Assembly: GCF_000379805.1 (NCBI RefSeq)
Contig: NZ_KB903619.1
Location: 148,982 to 190,342 of the forward strand
Reading direction: 5' to 3'
DNA from: Lewinella cohaerens DSM 23179
GTDB taxonomy: Bacteria; Bacteroidota; Bacteroidia; Chitinophagales; Saprospiraceae
DNA: 41,361 bases
Part shown: positions 23,022 to 31,736 of the stretch, in pieces
Position numbering within the stretch: position 1 is the stretch's first letter
Layout of the letters: each line of letters starts with the position of its first letter
Notes under the pieces: model-generated
The model's input: the letters and a program-made list of their open reading frames with translations, nothing else
Database searches by the model: none
What the model was told of the DNA's origin: nothing
Translations under genes and position numbers: made by a program

Positions 23022-24296
23022 ATGAATCAACAATATATTTTCCTATTAGTATTACTCTTTACGGGGTATTGCCTTGAAGCACAAGTGGAGGAAGTTAGTA
23101 TCGGCACCAACTATTCCAACCAGGTATTTTACCAGATTCAGGATGGGAGTACGACAAGTATCGCTCATGAAGAGTGGGATATTGCTTTTGGGGTAGCTCC
23201 GCAAAGCGCAGGCATTTTTGTAAATGAAGGAGTGTCCGCTAGTTTTGGAACTCAGGCACCAGAAGTATCCGTTTTCTTCAGTATCGACGAGGATTTTTCA
23301 ACTGCTGACACGCTGAATATCATTGAGCAGGTTTTCAACCCAGAGATCAGTTGGGAGTCAGGTGCATTTAACAGCATAGCTAGTGCAGACAACCCGTTTG
23401 ATTTGGGCTGGGGAACGTACAACCCAAGCAATCATACGATAAATAGCAATTACATTTTCTTTATACATCTGCGTAGTGGAATTTGGCGTAAACTAGAGAT
23501 TCAGTCTTTGGCCAACAATATCTATTCCTTCCGCCACGCTAATCTCGATGGTACGGATGAAGTCAATGTACAGATTACGAAGGGGGATTTCACCGGCAAG
23601 ACACTCGCCTATTATTCTTTTGCGAGCAATGAAGTAAAAGACCTGGAACCAGTTCATTGGGATTTGCTTTTCACCCGTTACTATTCTCCGCTTGATGATG
23701 GTGGAGGTGGTATCATCGAATATCAGGTGGCTGGCGTTTTATCAAATCAGAATGTTGCAGTAGCACAAGCTGACGAGGTAAATCCTTTGACCGTTTCCTT
23801 TCAGGATTACCTAACGGAATTTCAGGACACGTTGAATACCATTGGTCACGATTGGAAATTCTTTGATTTTACTACAGGCTGGAGTATTCAGGAAAATCAA
23901 GTATTCTTCGTTAAAACAGCAGCTGGTAGCATCTGGCAAGTTCAGTTTTTGGATTTCTCCGGCTCTTCTTCAGGCATCACAACCCTAATGAAAAGCTACG
24001 AGGGCTTATTGGTTAATAGTGATGACTTATCTGATACTTCAGACGACCTTTCTGTTTTTCCGAACCCAAGCAACGGAGTGATTAACCTCCACTGGACGGT
24101 TAATTCAGCTTATTCTCAGCATCAAAAGCTGGAAATCGTTGATGCTTTAGGCAAGGTTGTTTATCATGAAACGATCCCCACGCAAATAGGCATGAATACC
24201 TACCAATTGTCAACGGCACTCCCATCGGGGCACTACTACCTAAGGATTCAAGATGGCCAAGCGCAAATTGTTCGGCCATTAATCATAACGCAATAG
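23022..24296 (+). CDS. HmuY-like heme-binding protein with T9SS sorting domain
   Basis: A 424-residue protein. Signal peptide MNQQYIFLLVLLFTGYCLEA; then two beta-rich halves, each carrying the HmuY-type signature: EEWDIAFG (about 51-57) and PVHWDLLFTRYY (about 210-221), then a sorting domain from about 345 (LSVFPNPSNGVINLHW ... PSGHYYLRIQDG). HmuY proteins (known in Porphyromonas gingivalis) are hemophores that take heme from host or environmental hemoproteins. There they are lipoproteins; here no lipobox cysteine is visible after the signal peptide and the C-terminus is a T9SS domain. It is the first gene of the heme operon, under three palindromes, and is followed by a hairpin. The histidine ligands cannot be placed. 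Confidence 0.82.
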   Translation: MNQQYIFLLVLLFTGYCLEAQVEEVSIGTNYSNQVFYQIQDGSTTSIAHEEWDIAFGVAPQSAGIFVNEGVSASFGTQAPEVSVFFSIDEDFSTADTLNIIEQVFNPEISWESGAFNSIASADNPFDLGWGTYNPSNHTINSNYIFFIHLRSGIWRKLEIQSLANNIYSFRHANLDGTDEVNVQITKGDFTGKTLAYYSFASNEVKDLEPVHWDLLFTRYYSPLDDGGGGIIEYQVAGVLSNQNVAVAQADEVNPLTVSFQDYLTEFQDTLNTIGHDWKFFDFTTGWSIQENQVFFVKTAAGSIWQVQFLDFSGSSSGITTLMKSYEGLLVNSDDLSDTSDDLSVFPNPSNGVINLHWTVNSAYSQHQKLEIVDALGKVVYHETIPTQIGMNTYQLSTALPSGHYYLRIQDGQAQIVRPLIITQ

Positions 24297-24310
24297 TCCT
24301 TTCTCTCTTT

Positions 24311-24351
24311 AATAGCTGCTTGTAGTTGCGAGGCAACTACAAGCAGCTATT
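24311..24351 (+). other. Perfect 19-bp hairpin between hmuY and hmuT
   Basis: AATAGCTGCTTGTAGTTGC, loop GAG, exact complement GCAACTACAAGCAGCTATT. No T run follows (TCTTAAAATA), so it is more likely an mRNA-stabilising or partial-termination element that keeps expression of the first gene above the transporter. Could also be a REP-like element. Confidence 0.7.
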
Positions 24352-24366
24352 CTTAAAATAAAAATA

Positions 24367-25284
24367 ATGAAGCATTTTCCAGCTAGAATTTTCTTCTTGC
24401 TAATGGCTATAGGAGTGGTGGCTTTTTCCACGACTTCCTGCTTTCACGACACTACCTCGGATGTCTCCGGTTCAAATGCCGGAGACACTTTAAAGCGGAT
24501 TGTGTCTCTTGATGGAATGGTAACAGAATTGCTCTACCAATTAGAATTAGGAGAGCAAATTGTTGGTATTGATGTAACGAGTACTTATCCCGAAGAGGAA
24601 CTAAAGGGTAAACCTCAACTTGGGCATGTCAGTCAGCTAAATGCTGAAGCGATTTTAGCCTTGCGTCCTGATTTAATCATTTGCAAAAAACAGGATTTAA
24701 ACAACCCCGTCTTGGCGCAGCTTATTTCTGCTGGTGTGAACGTATTTGGGATTACGACGACTACGCACTTTAATAATGCTATTGAGGTAGCTCGACAGCT
24801 GCAAACGAAACTGTCAATTTCGGAAGCGGGTATAGGAGAGCTAACTCAAAACATTGCCGCAGACAGTCTGCGTTTGGCTAATCTCCTGGAAGAAACAACT
24901 CATCAGCCCAATATTTTATTCCTATATGCTCGTGGAACAGGTCGACTCTTTGTGAGTGGGAGCGGTACGCCCGTAGCTGCTATGCTGGAAAAGGCTGGTG
25001 GAAGAAATGCTGTCACAAACTTCTCTGATTATAAAGAATTGAGCCCAGAAGCATTGCTAGCTGCTAATCCGGAAGTGCTGTTGTTATTTGAAAGCGGCCT
25101 GAATAGCTTAGAAGGAATGGATGGCCTTGGAGAAATACCTGGAATGGCACAAACCACTGCTTATCAGCACAAGCGAGTCATCACGATGGACGGTCACTAC
25201 TTGAGTTCTTTTGGTCCACGGGCTGCCCAAGCAGCCTACGATTTGGCGCTTCAGTTACAGGTATTTAGTCAAACGGAGCTTTAG
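24367..25284 (+). CDS. hmuT: Heme ABC transporter substrate-binding lipoprotein
   Basis: A 305-residue periplasmic binding protein of the HmuT/BtuF (PF01497) class. Its signal peptide ends in a lipobox-like STTSC (Cys about 25). The N-lobe starts RIVSLDGMVTELLYQLELGEQIVGIDVTSTYPEE, then ALRPDLIICKKQDL; the C-lobe carries GRLFVSGSGTPVAAMLEKAGGRNAV and LSPEALLAANPEVLLLFESGL, wording typical of hemin-binding HmuT. It delivers heme across the periplasm to HmuUV. The stop at 25282-25284 directly abuts the permease start at 25285. A 9-bp inverted repeat (24462-24487) lies in the linker-coding part. Confidence 0.9.
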   Translation: MKHFPARIFFLLMAIGVVAFSTTSCFHDTTSDVSGSNAGDTLKRIVSLDGMVTELLYQLELGEQIVGIDVTSTYPEEELKGKPQLGHVSQLNAEAILALRPDLIICKKQDLNNPVLAQLISAGVNVFGITTTTHFNNAIEVARQLQTKLSISEAGIGELTQNIAADSLRLANLLEETTHQPNILFLYARGTGRLFVSGSGTPVAAMLEKAGGRNAVTNFSDYKELSPEALLAANPEVLLLFESGLNSLEGMDGLGEIPGMAQTTAYQHKRVITMDGHYLSSFGPRAAQAAYDLALQLQVFSQTEL

Positions 25285-26319
25285 ATGAAAGTAGGCAATA
25301 AAATTTACTGGTTGCTTTGGGCAGGATTGATTCTCAGTATTTTGGGAAGCCTGATGTTTGGTGCTTACGCAATGAATAGCACGGAATTATTCCAGGGGCT
25401 CTTTTCATTTTCAGGGCCTGAAGGAAAAATAGGAGAAGGTTTCCTTATTTATCATATTCGCCTTCCCAGGGTATTACTCGCAGCATTGGTTGGGGCCGGA
25501 CTGGCAAGTGTAGGTGCAGCTATTCAGGGGCTTTTCCGCAACCCGCTGGCAGACCCTACCCTGATAGGCGTCTCAAGTGGAGCTGTATTGTTTGCCGTCT
25601 TGGCGATTGTTCTTACGAAAAGCTACTGGTCTACCCTACCCGATTGGATACAGCAAACCTCCGTAAGTCTATCTGCCTTTATTGGGGGCGTCATCACTAC
25701 TTTTGTCGTTTATGCGATCTCGAAAAAAGACCAGTATGTTTCTGTTATGACCATGCTACTGGCAGGAATTGCCATCTCAGCTTTAGCAAGTGCAATTGTA
25801 GGTGTATGCATCTACCTTTCAGATGACCAGCAATTAAGAGATATTACTTTTTGGACTTTAGGAAGCTTAAGTGGAACAAATTGGCTTCAGGTAGGTATTC
25901 TTTCTCCTCTGGTGGTCGGAGGGCTTTGGCTATTGAATAAGCAAGCAGCGACAATCAATGCTTTGTTACTAGGAGAAAAGGAAGCAGCCTACCTCGGCGT
26001 GAAAGTGGAAAGTGTGAAAACACTGATCATTTTAATAGCAGCTTTAATCACAGGTGTTTGTATCTCCTTTACGGGGATTATAGGTTTTGTAGGACTCATC
26101 ATTCCACATTTTCTTCGCCTTCTTTTGGGAAGTAATTACACCCAGCTCCTTCCGAGTTCTGCCATACTGGGAGCTCTCTTTTTGGTCATCACCGATACTT
26201 TTGCGCGGACCATTGTTGCTCCTGCAGAACTGCCATTGGGTATTATAACGGCATTAATTGGGGCACCTTTCTTCCTTTGGCTGATTTACAGGACCAATAA
26301 CAACCAAGTAATGCTATGA
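25285..26319 (+). CDS. hmuU: Heme ABC transporter permease (FecCD family)
   Basis: A 344-residue polytopic inner membrane protein with about ten transmembrane helices. FecCD landmarks: RLPRVLLAALVGAGLASVGAAIQGLFRNPLADPTLIGVSSGA (about 55-96), FWTLGSLSGTNW, the coupling region LLLGEKEAAYLGVKVESVK, and GIIGFVGLIIPHFLRLLLGSNY. It forms the channel dimer with the HmuV ATPases. Adjacent to hmuT without a gap and overlapping hmuV by 4 bases (ATGA), indicating translational coupling. Confidence 0.93.
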   Translation: MKVGNKIYWLLWAGLILSILGSLMFGAYAMNSTELFQGLFSFSGPEGKIGEGFLIYHIRLPRVLLAALVGAGLASVGAAIQGLFRNPLADPTLIGVSSGAVLFAVLAIVLTKSYWSTLPDWIQQTSVSLSAFIGGVITTFVVYAISKKDQYVSVMTMLLAGIAISALASAIVGVCIYLSDDQQLRDITFWTLGSLSGTNWLQVGILSPLVVGGLWLLNKQAATINALLLGEKEAAYLGVKVESVKTLIILIAALITGVCISFTGIIGFVGLIIPHFLRLLLGSNYTQLLPSSAILGALFLVITDTFARTIVAPAELPLGIITALIGAPFFLWLIYRTNNNQVML

Positions 26320-27098
26320 TTAACCTTAGGAACATAAGCCTTCAAAGGAATGGGAAGCAAATTCTGGAGAGCATTGACCTTGATTTGCCGCCTGGGGCGC
26401 TTACAATGATATTAGGCCCCAATGGAGCAGGAAAGACCAGCTTGTTTGAAATACTAACAGGTCAACTTACACCACAAGGTGGGGTAATCACCTGGGAAAA
26501 TGCGTTGTTTGGCAACTGGTCTGCAAAAGAAATGGCCATCCGGAGGACGGTACTTTCTCAGCAAATGCACGTCAATTTCCCCATCCAGGTAGAAGACCTT
26601 GTTGGTATGGGGAATTATGCAGTACGCAATCTTATAAAAGACGAAGAGCATCGCAGTATTGTCCGCTATGCTTTACGCAAAGTTGGTATGACTGCTTTCA
26701 GAAACAGAAGCTTTCCTAGCCTATCTGGTGGTGAACAACAACGCGTCTTGCTGGCAAAATGTATTGTTCAGCTCGAAAGCAATTACTGGCGCCCACATAC
26801 ACAATATTTATTCCTGGATGAGGCGACTGCTAACCTTGATATTAAACAAAAACACGAGGTGATGCAATTGGTGAAAAACATTATCCAACGAAGAGAAATA
26901 GGTGTAGTTGCCATCGTTCACGACCTGGGGCTTGCTGCTACTTATGCAGACCGAATCATATTACTAAAACAAGGTAAGGTATTGGCACAAGGCGACTGTA
27001 AAGTCACTTTAACTCCTGCCAATATCTCTAAAACATTTGAACTTAAAAGTCACCAGATCCCTACGCTATTCTTGGACAACCTTACACATTTAGCTTAG
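26316..27098 (+). CDS. hmuV: Heme ABC transporter ATP-binding protein
   Basis: A 260-residue ATPase of the FepC/HmuV type: Walker A GPNGAGKT (34-41), Q-loop SQQMHVNFPIQVEDLVGMG, signature [19 protein letters not shown], Walker B QYLFLDEATANLD, switch histidine in AIVHDLGLA. The DEATANLD sequence and the insert after the signature motif (ESNYWRPHTQYLF) match HmuV proteins. The start ATG overlaps the permease stop (ATGA). It powers heme import from the periplasm to the cytoplasm. Confidence 0.93.
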   Translation: MINLRNISLQRNGKQILESIDLDLPPGALTMILGPNGAGKTSLFEILTGQLTPQGGVITWENALFGNWSAKEMAIRRTVLSQQMHVNFPIQVEDLVGMGNYAVRNLIKDEEHRSIVRYALRKVGMTAFRNRSFPSLSGGEQQRVLLAKCIVQLESNYWRPHTQYLFLDEATANLDIKQKHEVMQLVKNIIQRREIGVVAIVHDLGLAATYADRIILLKQGKVLAQGDCKVTLTPANISKTFELKSHQIPTLFLDNLTHLA

Positions 27099-27107
27099 GA
27101 ACAGCAC

Positions 27108-27132
27108 GAAAATAAAAAGCGATTTTATTTTC
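27108..27132 (+). other. Small perfect stem-loop between hmuV and hmuS
   Basis: GAAAATAAAA-AGCGA-TTTTATTTTC, a 10-bp AT-rich stem 10 bases after the hmuV stop. Weak stability; could be a processing or RBS-shielding structure. Confidence 0.4.
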
Positions 27133-27166
27133 TGCGCAATACTTAGACACAAAACTGATAATTACA

Positions 27167-28222
27167 ATGACTTCAATTGAAACACTTTTGCACAATAAGC
27201 AGGCCATTATTGCTGAAACCCCACGTATTCGCCAGCGAAATTTGGCTGCGCAACTTGGTATCAGCGAAGCTGAATTACTTACGCTTTCACCAGATAATAC
27301 GGTTATTCGACTTTCTGGCGATTGGAAATTGCTCCTGCCGGAAATCAAGCGCATGGGCTATGTGATGGCCCTTACCCGTAACGAAGCTTGTGTACATGAG
27401 CGAAAAGGTGTTTACGATAACATCAATTTTTACGGAGGCCCAGCCAATATGGGCGTAGCAGTCAATCCAGATATTGACCTTCGTTTTTTCATGAATGAGT
27501 GGGTACATGCGCTTGCTGTAACCATGGATCGGGGTAAAATGGGGATGCTCTATTCTTTCCAATTTTTTAACGGGGAGGGAGAAGCTGTTCACAAAATATT
27601 CTCTACGGAGAAGTCAGATATTGATGTTTACCACCAGTTGGTTGCTGAATACCGGGCAGAAGACCAGTCTCCATTATTTCCATTGCCAAAGAAGCAAGAA
27701 GAAGCAAGCACTCAGGAAATAAAAGAAGACGTTGATGTGGAAGCATTCCAGCAAGAGTGGCTCAACCTCAAGGATACGCACGACTTCTTTGGTTTGTTGA
27801 GAAAGTACGGTCTTGGCAGAACCCGTGCGATTGAATTAGCTCCTACAGATCATAGCCAGGCCGTGCCTGTAGATTTCATAAAGGAGGTTCTCCAATACTG
27901 TGCAGCGCAAGCAATTCCTATCATGTGTTTTGTCCACAGTAAAGGCTGCGTTCAGATTCATACCGGTGAAGTAAGCCAACTTAAGGAATTGGGAGAGTGG
28001 TACAACATTCTGGACCCCGCTTTTAACCTTCACCTAAATATGGAAATGGTAAAGAAAGCCTGGATTGTTAAAAAACCAACAGTAGACGGTATCGTCACCA
28101 GTTTGGAGCTTTTTGATGAAAATGGTGAACTTATCGTTTACTTTTTTGGTGCACGCAAGCCAGGAAAGCCAGAGTTAGAAACTTGGCGAGAAGCTATTAA
28201 CCAATATTCTCTGAGCAGCTAA
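27167..28222 (+). CDS. hmuS: Hemin-degrading factor (HmuS/HemS family)
   Basis: A 351-residue cytoplasmic protein with the typical tandem pseudo-repeat: LAAQLGISEAELLTLSPDNTVIRL (about 24-47), MALTRNEACVHERKGVYDNINFYGGPANMGVAVNPDIDLRFFMNEWVHALAV, and in the second half LKDTHDFFGLLRKYGLGRTRAIEL and MCFVHSKGCVQIHTGEVSQL ... WYNILDPAFNLHLNMEMVKKAWIVKKPT. HemS-type proteins bind heme and release iron or shuttle heme to other enzymes. Ten bases separate it from the TonB-dependent receptor. A 68-base gap to hmuV holds a small hairpin. Start and length fit the family. Confidence 0.93.
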   Translation: MTSIETLLHNKQAIIAETPRIRQRNLAAQLGISEAELLTLSPDNTVIRLSGDWKLLLPEIKRMGYVMALTRNEACVHERKGVYDNINFYGGPANMGVAVNPDIDLRFFMNEWVHALAVTMDRGKMGMLYSFQFFNGEGEAVHKIFSTEKSDIDVYHQLVAEYRAEDQSPLFPLPKKQEEASTQEIKEDVDVEAFQQEWLNLKDTHDFFGLLRKYGLGRTRAIELAPTDHSQAVPVDFIKEVLQYCAAQAIPIMCFVHSKGCVQIHTGEVSQLKELGEWYNILDPAFNLHLNMEMVKKAWIVKKPTVDGIVTSLELFDENGELIVYFFGARKPGKPELETWREAINQYSLSS

Positions 28223-28232
28223 TCAGAAACTG

Positions 28233-30308
28233 ATGAATAAAATACCCAAGCTACTACCTTTTGCTCTCCTCTTCTTGCATTGCAGTACCTTACTCGCACA
28301 AGTAGAAGATGATTCAATAACTTGGTCTCTAGCTATCGAAGACATTGTCGTGACTGCTCAATTTGCACCTACTGCTAAGGAAAATGCGGTGCATGAGGTT
28401 AAAGTAATCGAAATCGAGGACATTACGCGGCAAGGCATGAACAACCTGGCGGAGGTACTTACACAGCAGTTGAATTTTCGTGTAAGCAACGACCCTATTC
28501 TCGGTAGCGGCGCACAAATTCAAGGCGTTGGAGGAGAGAATGTACAGGTAGCTATTGACGGTATTCCAGTTATAGGGAGGGTCAACGGCAATGTTGACCT
28601 TTCCCAAATAAAACTTTCGGATGTAGATCACATTGAGATCGTTGAAGGAGCACTCTCTGCCCAGTATGGCAACAATGCTGCTGGCGGTGTCATCAATATT
28701 ATCACCAAAAAAACGCAGTTAAACAAATACAATGTTTCGCTTGCAAGCCAATTTGAGGACATTGGTATCATGAATTATGACGCTTTATTTTCTGCCCGTT
28801 TTAATCGTTTTTTTTTCAGCGCCAGCGGAAGTCATTATCAGAGTCAATTTGAACCCAATGATAGTCTCCGGCTTATTGAAACAACAACCTTAGCCGACGG
28901 CTCAACGCTTCAGCAACGGAAATTTCCATGGAATCCAAAGGTGCAGAACAGCCTCAATGGCAAATTGACTTATCGGCCCAATGACTCGTTTGACATTACC
29001 TACCAGCAACGTTACTTTACGGAATCTGTTTTTCTTTACGGCCCTGTAAAGCGCCCTTCGTTCAATCCTTATGCTTTTGATGAAACCTATCTCACCAATC
29101 GCCATGATCATACGGTGTCTCTAAATACCTGGTTGTCTTCCTCCTTGTATTTGCAATCACAAACGGCACTGAACAGCTTTACGCGAACCAAACAATATGA
29201 ACGGCTGGAATTGGAAAGCCGTGAATCTACTCCCGTTTCAGCAGAACAAGACACCTCGCGGTTTACCTCAGTACTGCATCGTACAAGTATCAATACAGCA
29301 GGCCAGCAAAAAATCAATGGACAGTTTGGCGTAGAATACCTTCGAGAAATGGCTTTTGGCCGCCGACTAGTGGATACTTCGGCTGTTGATCTAAATGAAC
29401 CTAGCCAACAAAATATTGCGTTCTGGCTTGGGGCTCGCTGGACGCCAATTACAAAATTAATCCTTCAAGCGAGCGTTCGATATGGCCATAACAGCCAGTT
29501 TGACCACCCAGTGTTGCCAGCTTTAAACCTGCGCTGGAACATCACTGAGGATTGGACGCTAAAGTCCAGTTATGCATTAGGGTTTCGCGCACCTTCTATC
29601 AAAGAATTGCACTTCAATTTTATTGATATCAATCATTTCATTGTCGGTAATAATGAATTGCAGGCAGAGTATTCCAACAATGCGAGATTGAGCCTTGATT
29701 ATCGTAACAATTTAGGGAATAACCAATTGCTTCGTCTTGGCGTAAAAGGCTTTTACAACACGATCAGGAATAAAATAACGTTAGCAGAATTTGCGCCACT
29801 GCAATACAACTACCAGAATCTGGAAACATACGCTACGCATGGGCTAAACTTCACCATTAATTATGAATCAAAAATTATCTCTTGTGAGAGTGGCTTTTCA
29901 ATAACCAATATTGCCAATGATTTTGCAGAAGAGCCCCAATACGAACCTACTTTTGTTCCTGTAGCCGAGGTGCAATCCCGGCTATCCGTTTGGATTCCTA
30001 AAGTAGACATTGACTTCTTGGTTACGCATCGTTATATTGCACGGCAGCAGCGATACCATCTTTATGAAGACGAGATTTTACTCGGGTTCATTGGCCAAAA
30101 TCATCAGTTAAATGCCACTTTAAACCGTCACTTTTGGCAAGAAAGAATACATCTCAGTATTGGTGCAAAAAACCTGCTCAATCAATCGAGTCGATCACTA
30201 AGCGGAGCGAGTAATTCTGGCGATGTCCATGGTGGCAGCGGACAATCTGTACTCACGGGCTTCGACCGCAGCTATTTTGTCCGATTACAATTTTCATGCG
30301 GAAAGTAA
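28233..30308 (+). CDS. hmuR: TonB-dependent heme receptor
   Basis: A 691-residue outer membrane receptor. Signal peptide MNKIPKLLPFALLFLHCSTLLAQ; a TonB-box-like EDIVVTAQFAPT (about 36-47); plug domain with NLAEVLTQQLNFRV, GAQIQGVGGENVQVAIDGIPVIGR, and LSDVDHIEIVEGALSAQYGNNAAGGVINIITKK; then a 22-stranded barrel. The C-terminus reads RSYFVRLQFSCGK, so four residues follow the aromatic that usually ends these barrels. The plug matches the BtuB/HmuR class. As the last gene of the operon it supplies heme to HmuT. Unlike most Bacteroidota receptors it has no N-terminal carboxypeptidase-like extension, and no SusD partner. Confidence 0.9.
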   Translation: MNKIPKLLPFALLFLHCSTLLAQVEDDSITWSLAIEDIVVTAQFAPTAKENAVHEVKVIEIEDITRQGMNNLAEVLTQQLNFRVSNDPILGSGAQIQGVGGENVQVAIDGIPVIGRVNGNVDLSQIKLSDVDHIEIVEGALSAQYGNNAAGGVINIITKKTQLNKYNVSLASQFEDIGIMNYDALFSARFNRFFFSASGSHYQSQFEPNDSLRLIETTTLADGSTLQQRKFPWNPKVQNSLNGKLTYRPNDSFDITYQQRYFTESVFLYGPVKRPSFNPYAFDETYLTNRHDHTVSLNTWLSSSLYLQSQTALNSFTRTKQYERLELESRESTPVSAEQDTSRFTSVLHRTSINTAGQQKINGQFGVEYLREMAFGRRLVDTSAVDLNEPSQQNIAFWLGARWTPITKLILQASVRYGHNSQFDHPVLPALNLRWNITEDWTLKSSYALGFRAPSIKELHFNFIDINHFIVGNNELQAEYSNNARLSLDYRNNLGNNQLLRLGVKGFYNTIRNKITLAEFAPLQYNYQNLETYATHGLNFTINYESKIISCESGFSITNIANDFAEEPQYEPTFVPVAEVQSRLSVWIPKVDIDFLVTHRYIARQQRYHLYEDEILLGFIGQNHQLNATLNRHFWQERIHLSIGAKNLLNQSSRSLSGASNSGDVHGGSGQSVLTGFDRSYFVRLQFSCGK

Positions 30309-30345
30309 GCTGCTCCAATTCGTTTTAGCTCGAAATACCAGGGGG

Positions 30346-31629
30346 TTACTTTCCGCTATGGTCCCTCCCCTTGCTTTCTCCCTGCTGGAATTCCTGTTCC
30401 AGTTCCTTTTGTTTCTCTAATTCTTCCTCGGTAGCTTGGGTATCGAGTAGTGCGTTCAAATCTGGCTGCCCGGCATCGACCCATGCGGTAAACCAGGAGC
30501 TGCCAATGGCCAGGATCGCATCTTGCATCCGTGTTTCCACCATGCCATCCATGGCTTGCTCGTAGACTTTTGCGTAGTCTTCGCACTGGGTACGGATCGA
30601 ACGGCCCAGTCTTTCTTCAAAGCAGAACTGTTGATCGGGCGGAATCGTTTGGCTCAGTCTTTTTTCGATAAGAAGAACGCTGTCTAATAGCTTATGGCTG
30701 TCTAAGACAGCGGTCCAGAAATAGTCGTTTTTATCGCGGATGTATTCTGCTTTTCCTACAAAGTAATCGTAGCCTTTATCGGCAAAAAGCTCAGGTAGAC
30801 GACTTTCCCAAAAAGCATGAATGCCTACTTGGTTGGTCATTTCGCCATTGTAGTTTTCAGTGGTATGAAGAGGTACATGTGCATCGCCGATATAGTGGCC
30901 GATTTCTGAACATATTCGCAGAATAGAACGGGCATCTCCTCGTTCAAAAGCTTTTGTAAGCTGTCGTTGAGTAGCCTCCAAGTGATAAGGGACGATGCCG
31001 TATTCTGAAAAATGATCAATGGCCTCTACCCTACTGAAAGTCTCTGCGGGCCAGCCAAAAAGGGCGGCTGTTGCGGCAGGTGATGGCAACCATTCATCTT
31101 CGTAGTATTGGGGCTGAATTTCCTCTTGCCAATAGGTTTTGTAGTCTTTCAGCGACAAATAGAGTGGCAGCTCAGGGTGATTGACTTTCAAAAGGGCGGT
31201 ATCTCTACCGTTATTTGCTCTTAGTATTGATGCTACTTCTACAACCAGCGTATCAGCAGAACCTGCCTTGATCATTCTTAACTCGCCATAGCGCAACAAT
31301 GCTTCAGTCCAGTTGCGGGGCACCTCCGGAAAGGGGTGGACGCCCCAGTGGTCGATGTCAATATAATGCCGTACGGCCTCATGCTTGGTGGCATAGCGGC
31401 GCTTGTCTGGGTCTACGGCATGATCGGTAACGTACTCGATATGGTGGCGAAAGAAAGGCATCATCTCCGGTGGTAGGGTAAATACCGCCATTCTGTTAAT
31501 TCGGCGATGCCCGAAAAAGCCCCATTCCTCCATTGCAGTGTCTCTTAAAGTAAATGCACTTAATAGTGTGAATACCAGCAATAAGAATAGGATACCTGGC
31601 TTTAAAAAAGAAGATGTCGATTTGGCCAC
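30346..31629 (-). CDS. Zinc-dependent phospholipase C/S1-P1 nuclease-fold protein
   Basis: A 427-residue protein with an N-terminal hydrophobic segment (about 10-27, GILFLLLVFTLLSAFTL). Metal-ligand motifs of the superfamily: WGFFGHRRINRMAV (Trp/His), HYIDIDHW, EIGHYIGDAHVPLHTTENYNG and GIHAFWESRLPE. The enzymes bind three zinc ions and cleave phosphodiesters of phospholipids or nucleic acids; which applies is not clear. The C-terminus is Gln/Glu-rich (EEELEKQKELEQEFQQGE). No T9SS domain. Its stop lies 37 bases from the receptor stop, convergent. Confidence 0.8.
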   Translation of the reverse strand: MAKSTSSFLKPGILFLLLVFTLLSAFTLRDTAMEEWGFFGHRRINRMAVFTLPPEMMPFFRHHIEYVTDHAVDPDKRRYATKHEAVRHYIDIDHWGVHPFPEVPRNWTEALLRYGELRMIKAGSADTLVVEVASILRANNGRDTALLKVNHPELPLYLSLKDYKTYWQEEIQPQYYEDEWLPSPAATAALFGWPAETFSRVEAIDHFSEYGIVPYHLEATQRQLTKAFERGDARSILRICSEIGHYIGDAHVPLHTTENYNGEMTNQVGIHAFWESRLPELFADKGYDYFVGKAEYIRDKNDYFWTAVLDSHKLLDSVLLIEKRLSQTIPPDQQFCFEERLGRSIRTQCEDYAKVYEQAMDGMVETRMQDAILAIGSSWFTAWVDAGQPDLNALLDTQATEEELEKQKELEQEFQQGESKGRDHSGK

Positions 31630-31736
31630 AGCATTGAATTTAAAGGACTGATGTCAAAAAATTACTTGAACCATATAAGTTATATAAGGAAATATAAGTT
31701 TCCTTAATTTACTCAAATGACGATGGTTGAGAATTT

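Noticed and set aside
24462-24487. TGTCTCCGG-TTCAAATG-CCGGAGACA hairpin resembling a tRNA T-arm
   Set aside because: It lies inside the hmuT coding sequence (linker after the lipobox); no acceptor stem, D-arm or anticodon arm can be built around it.
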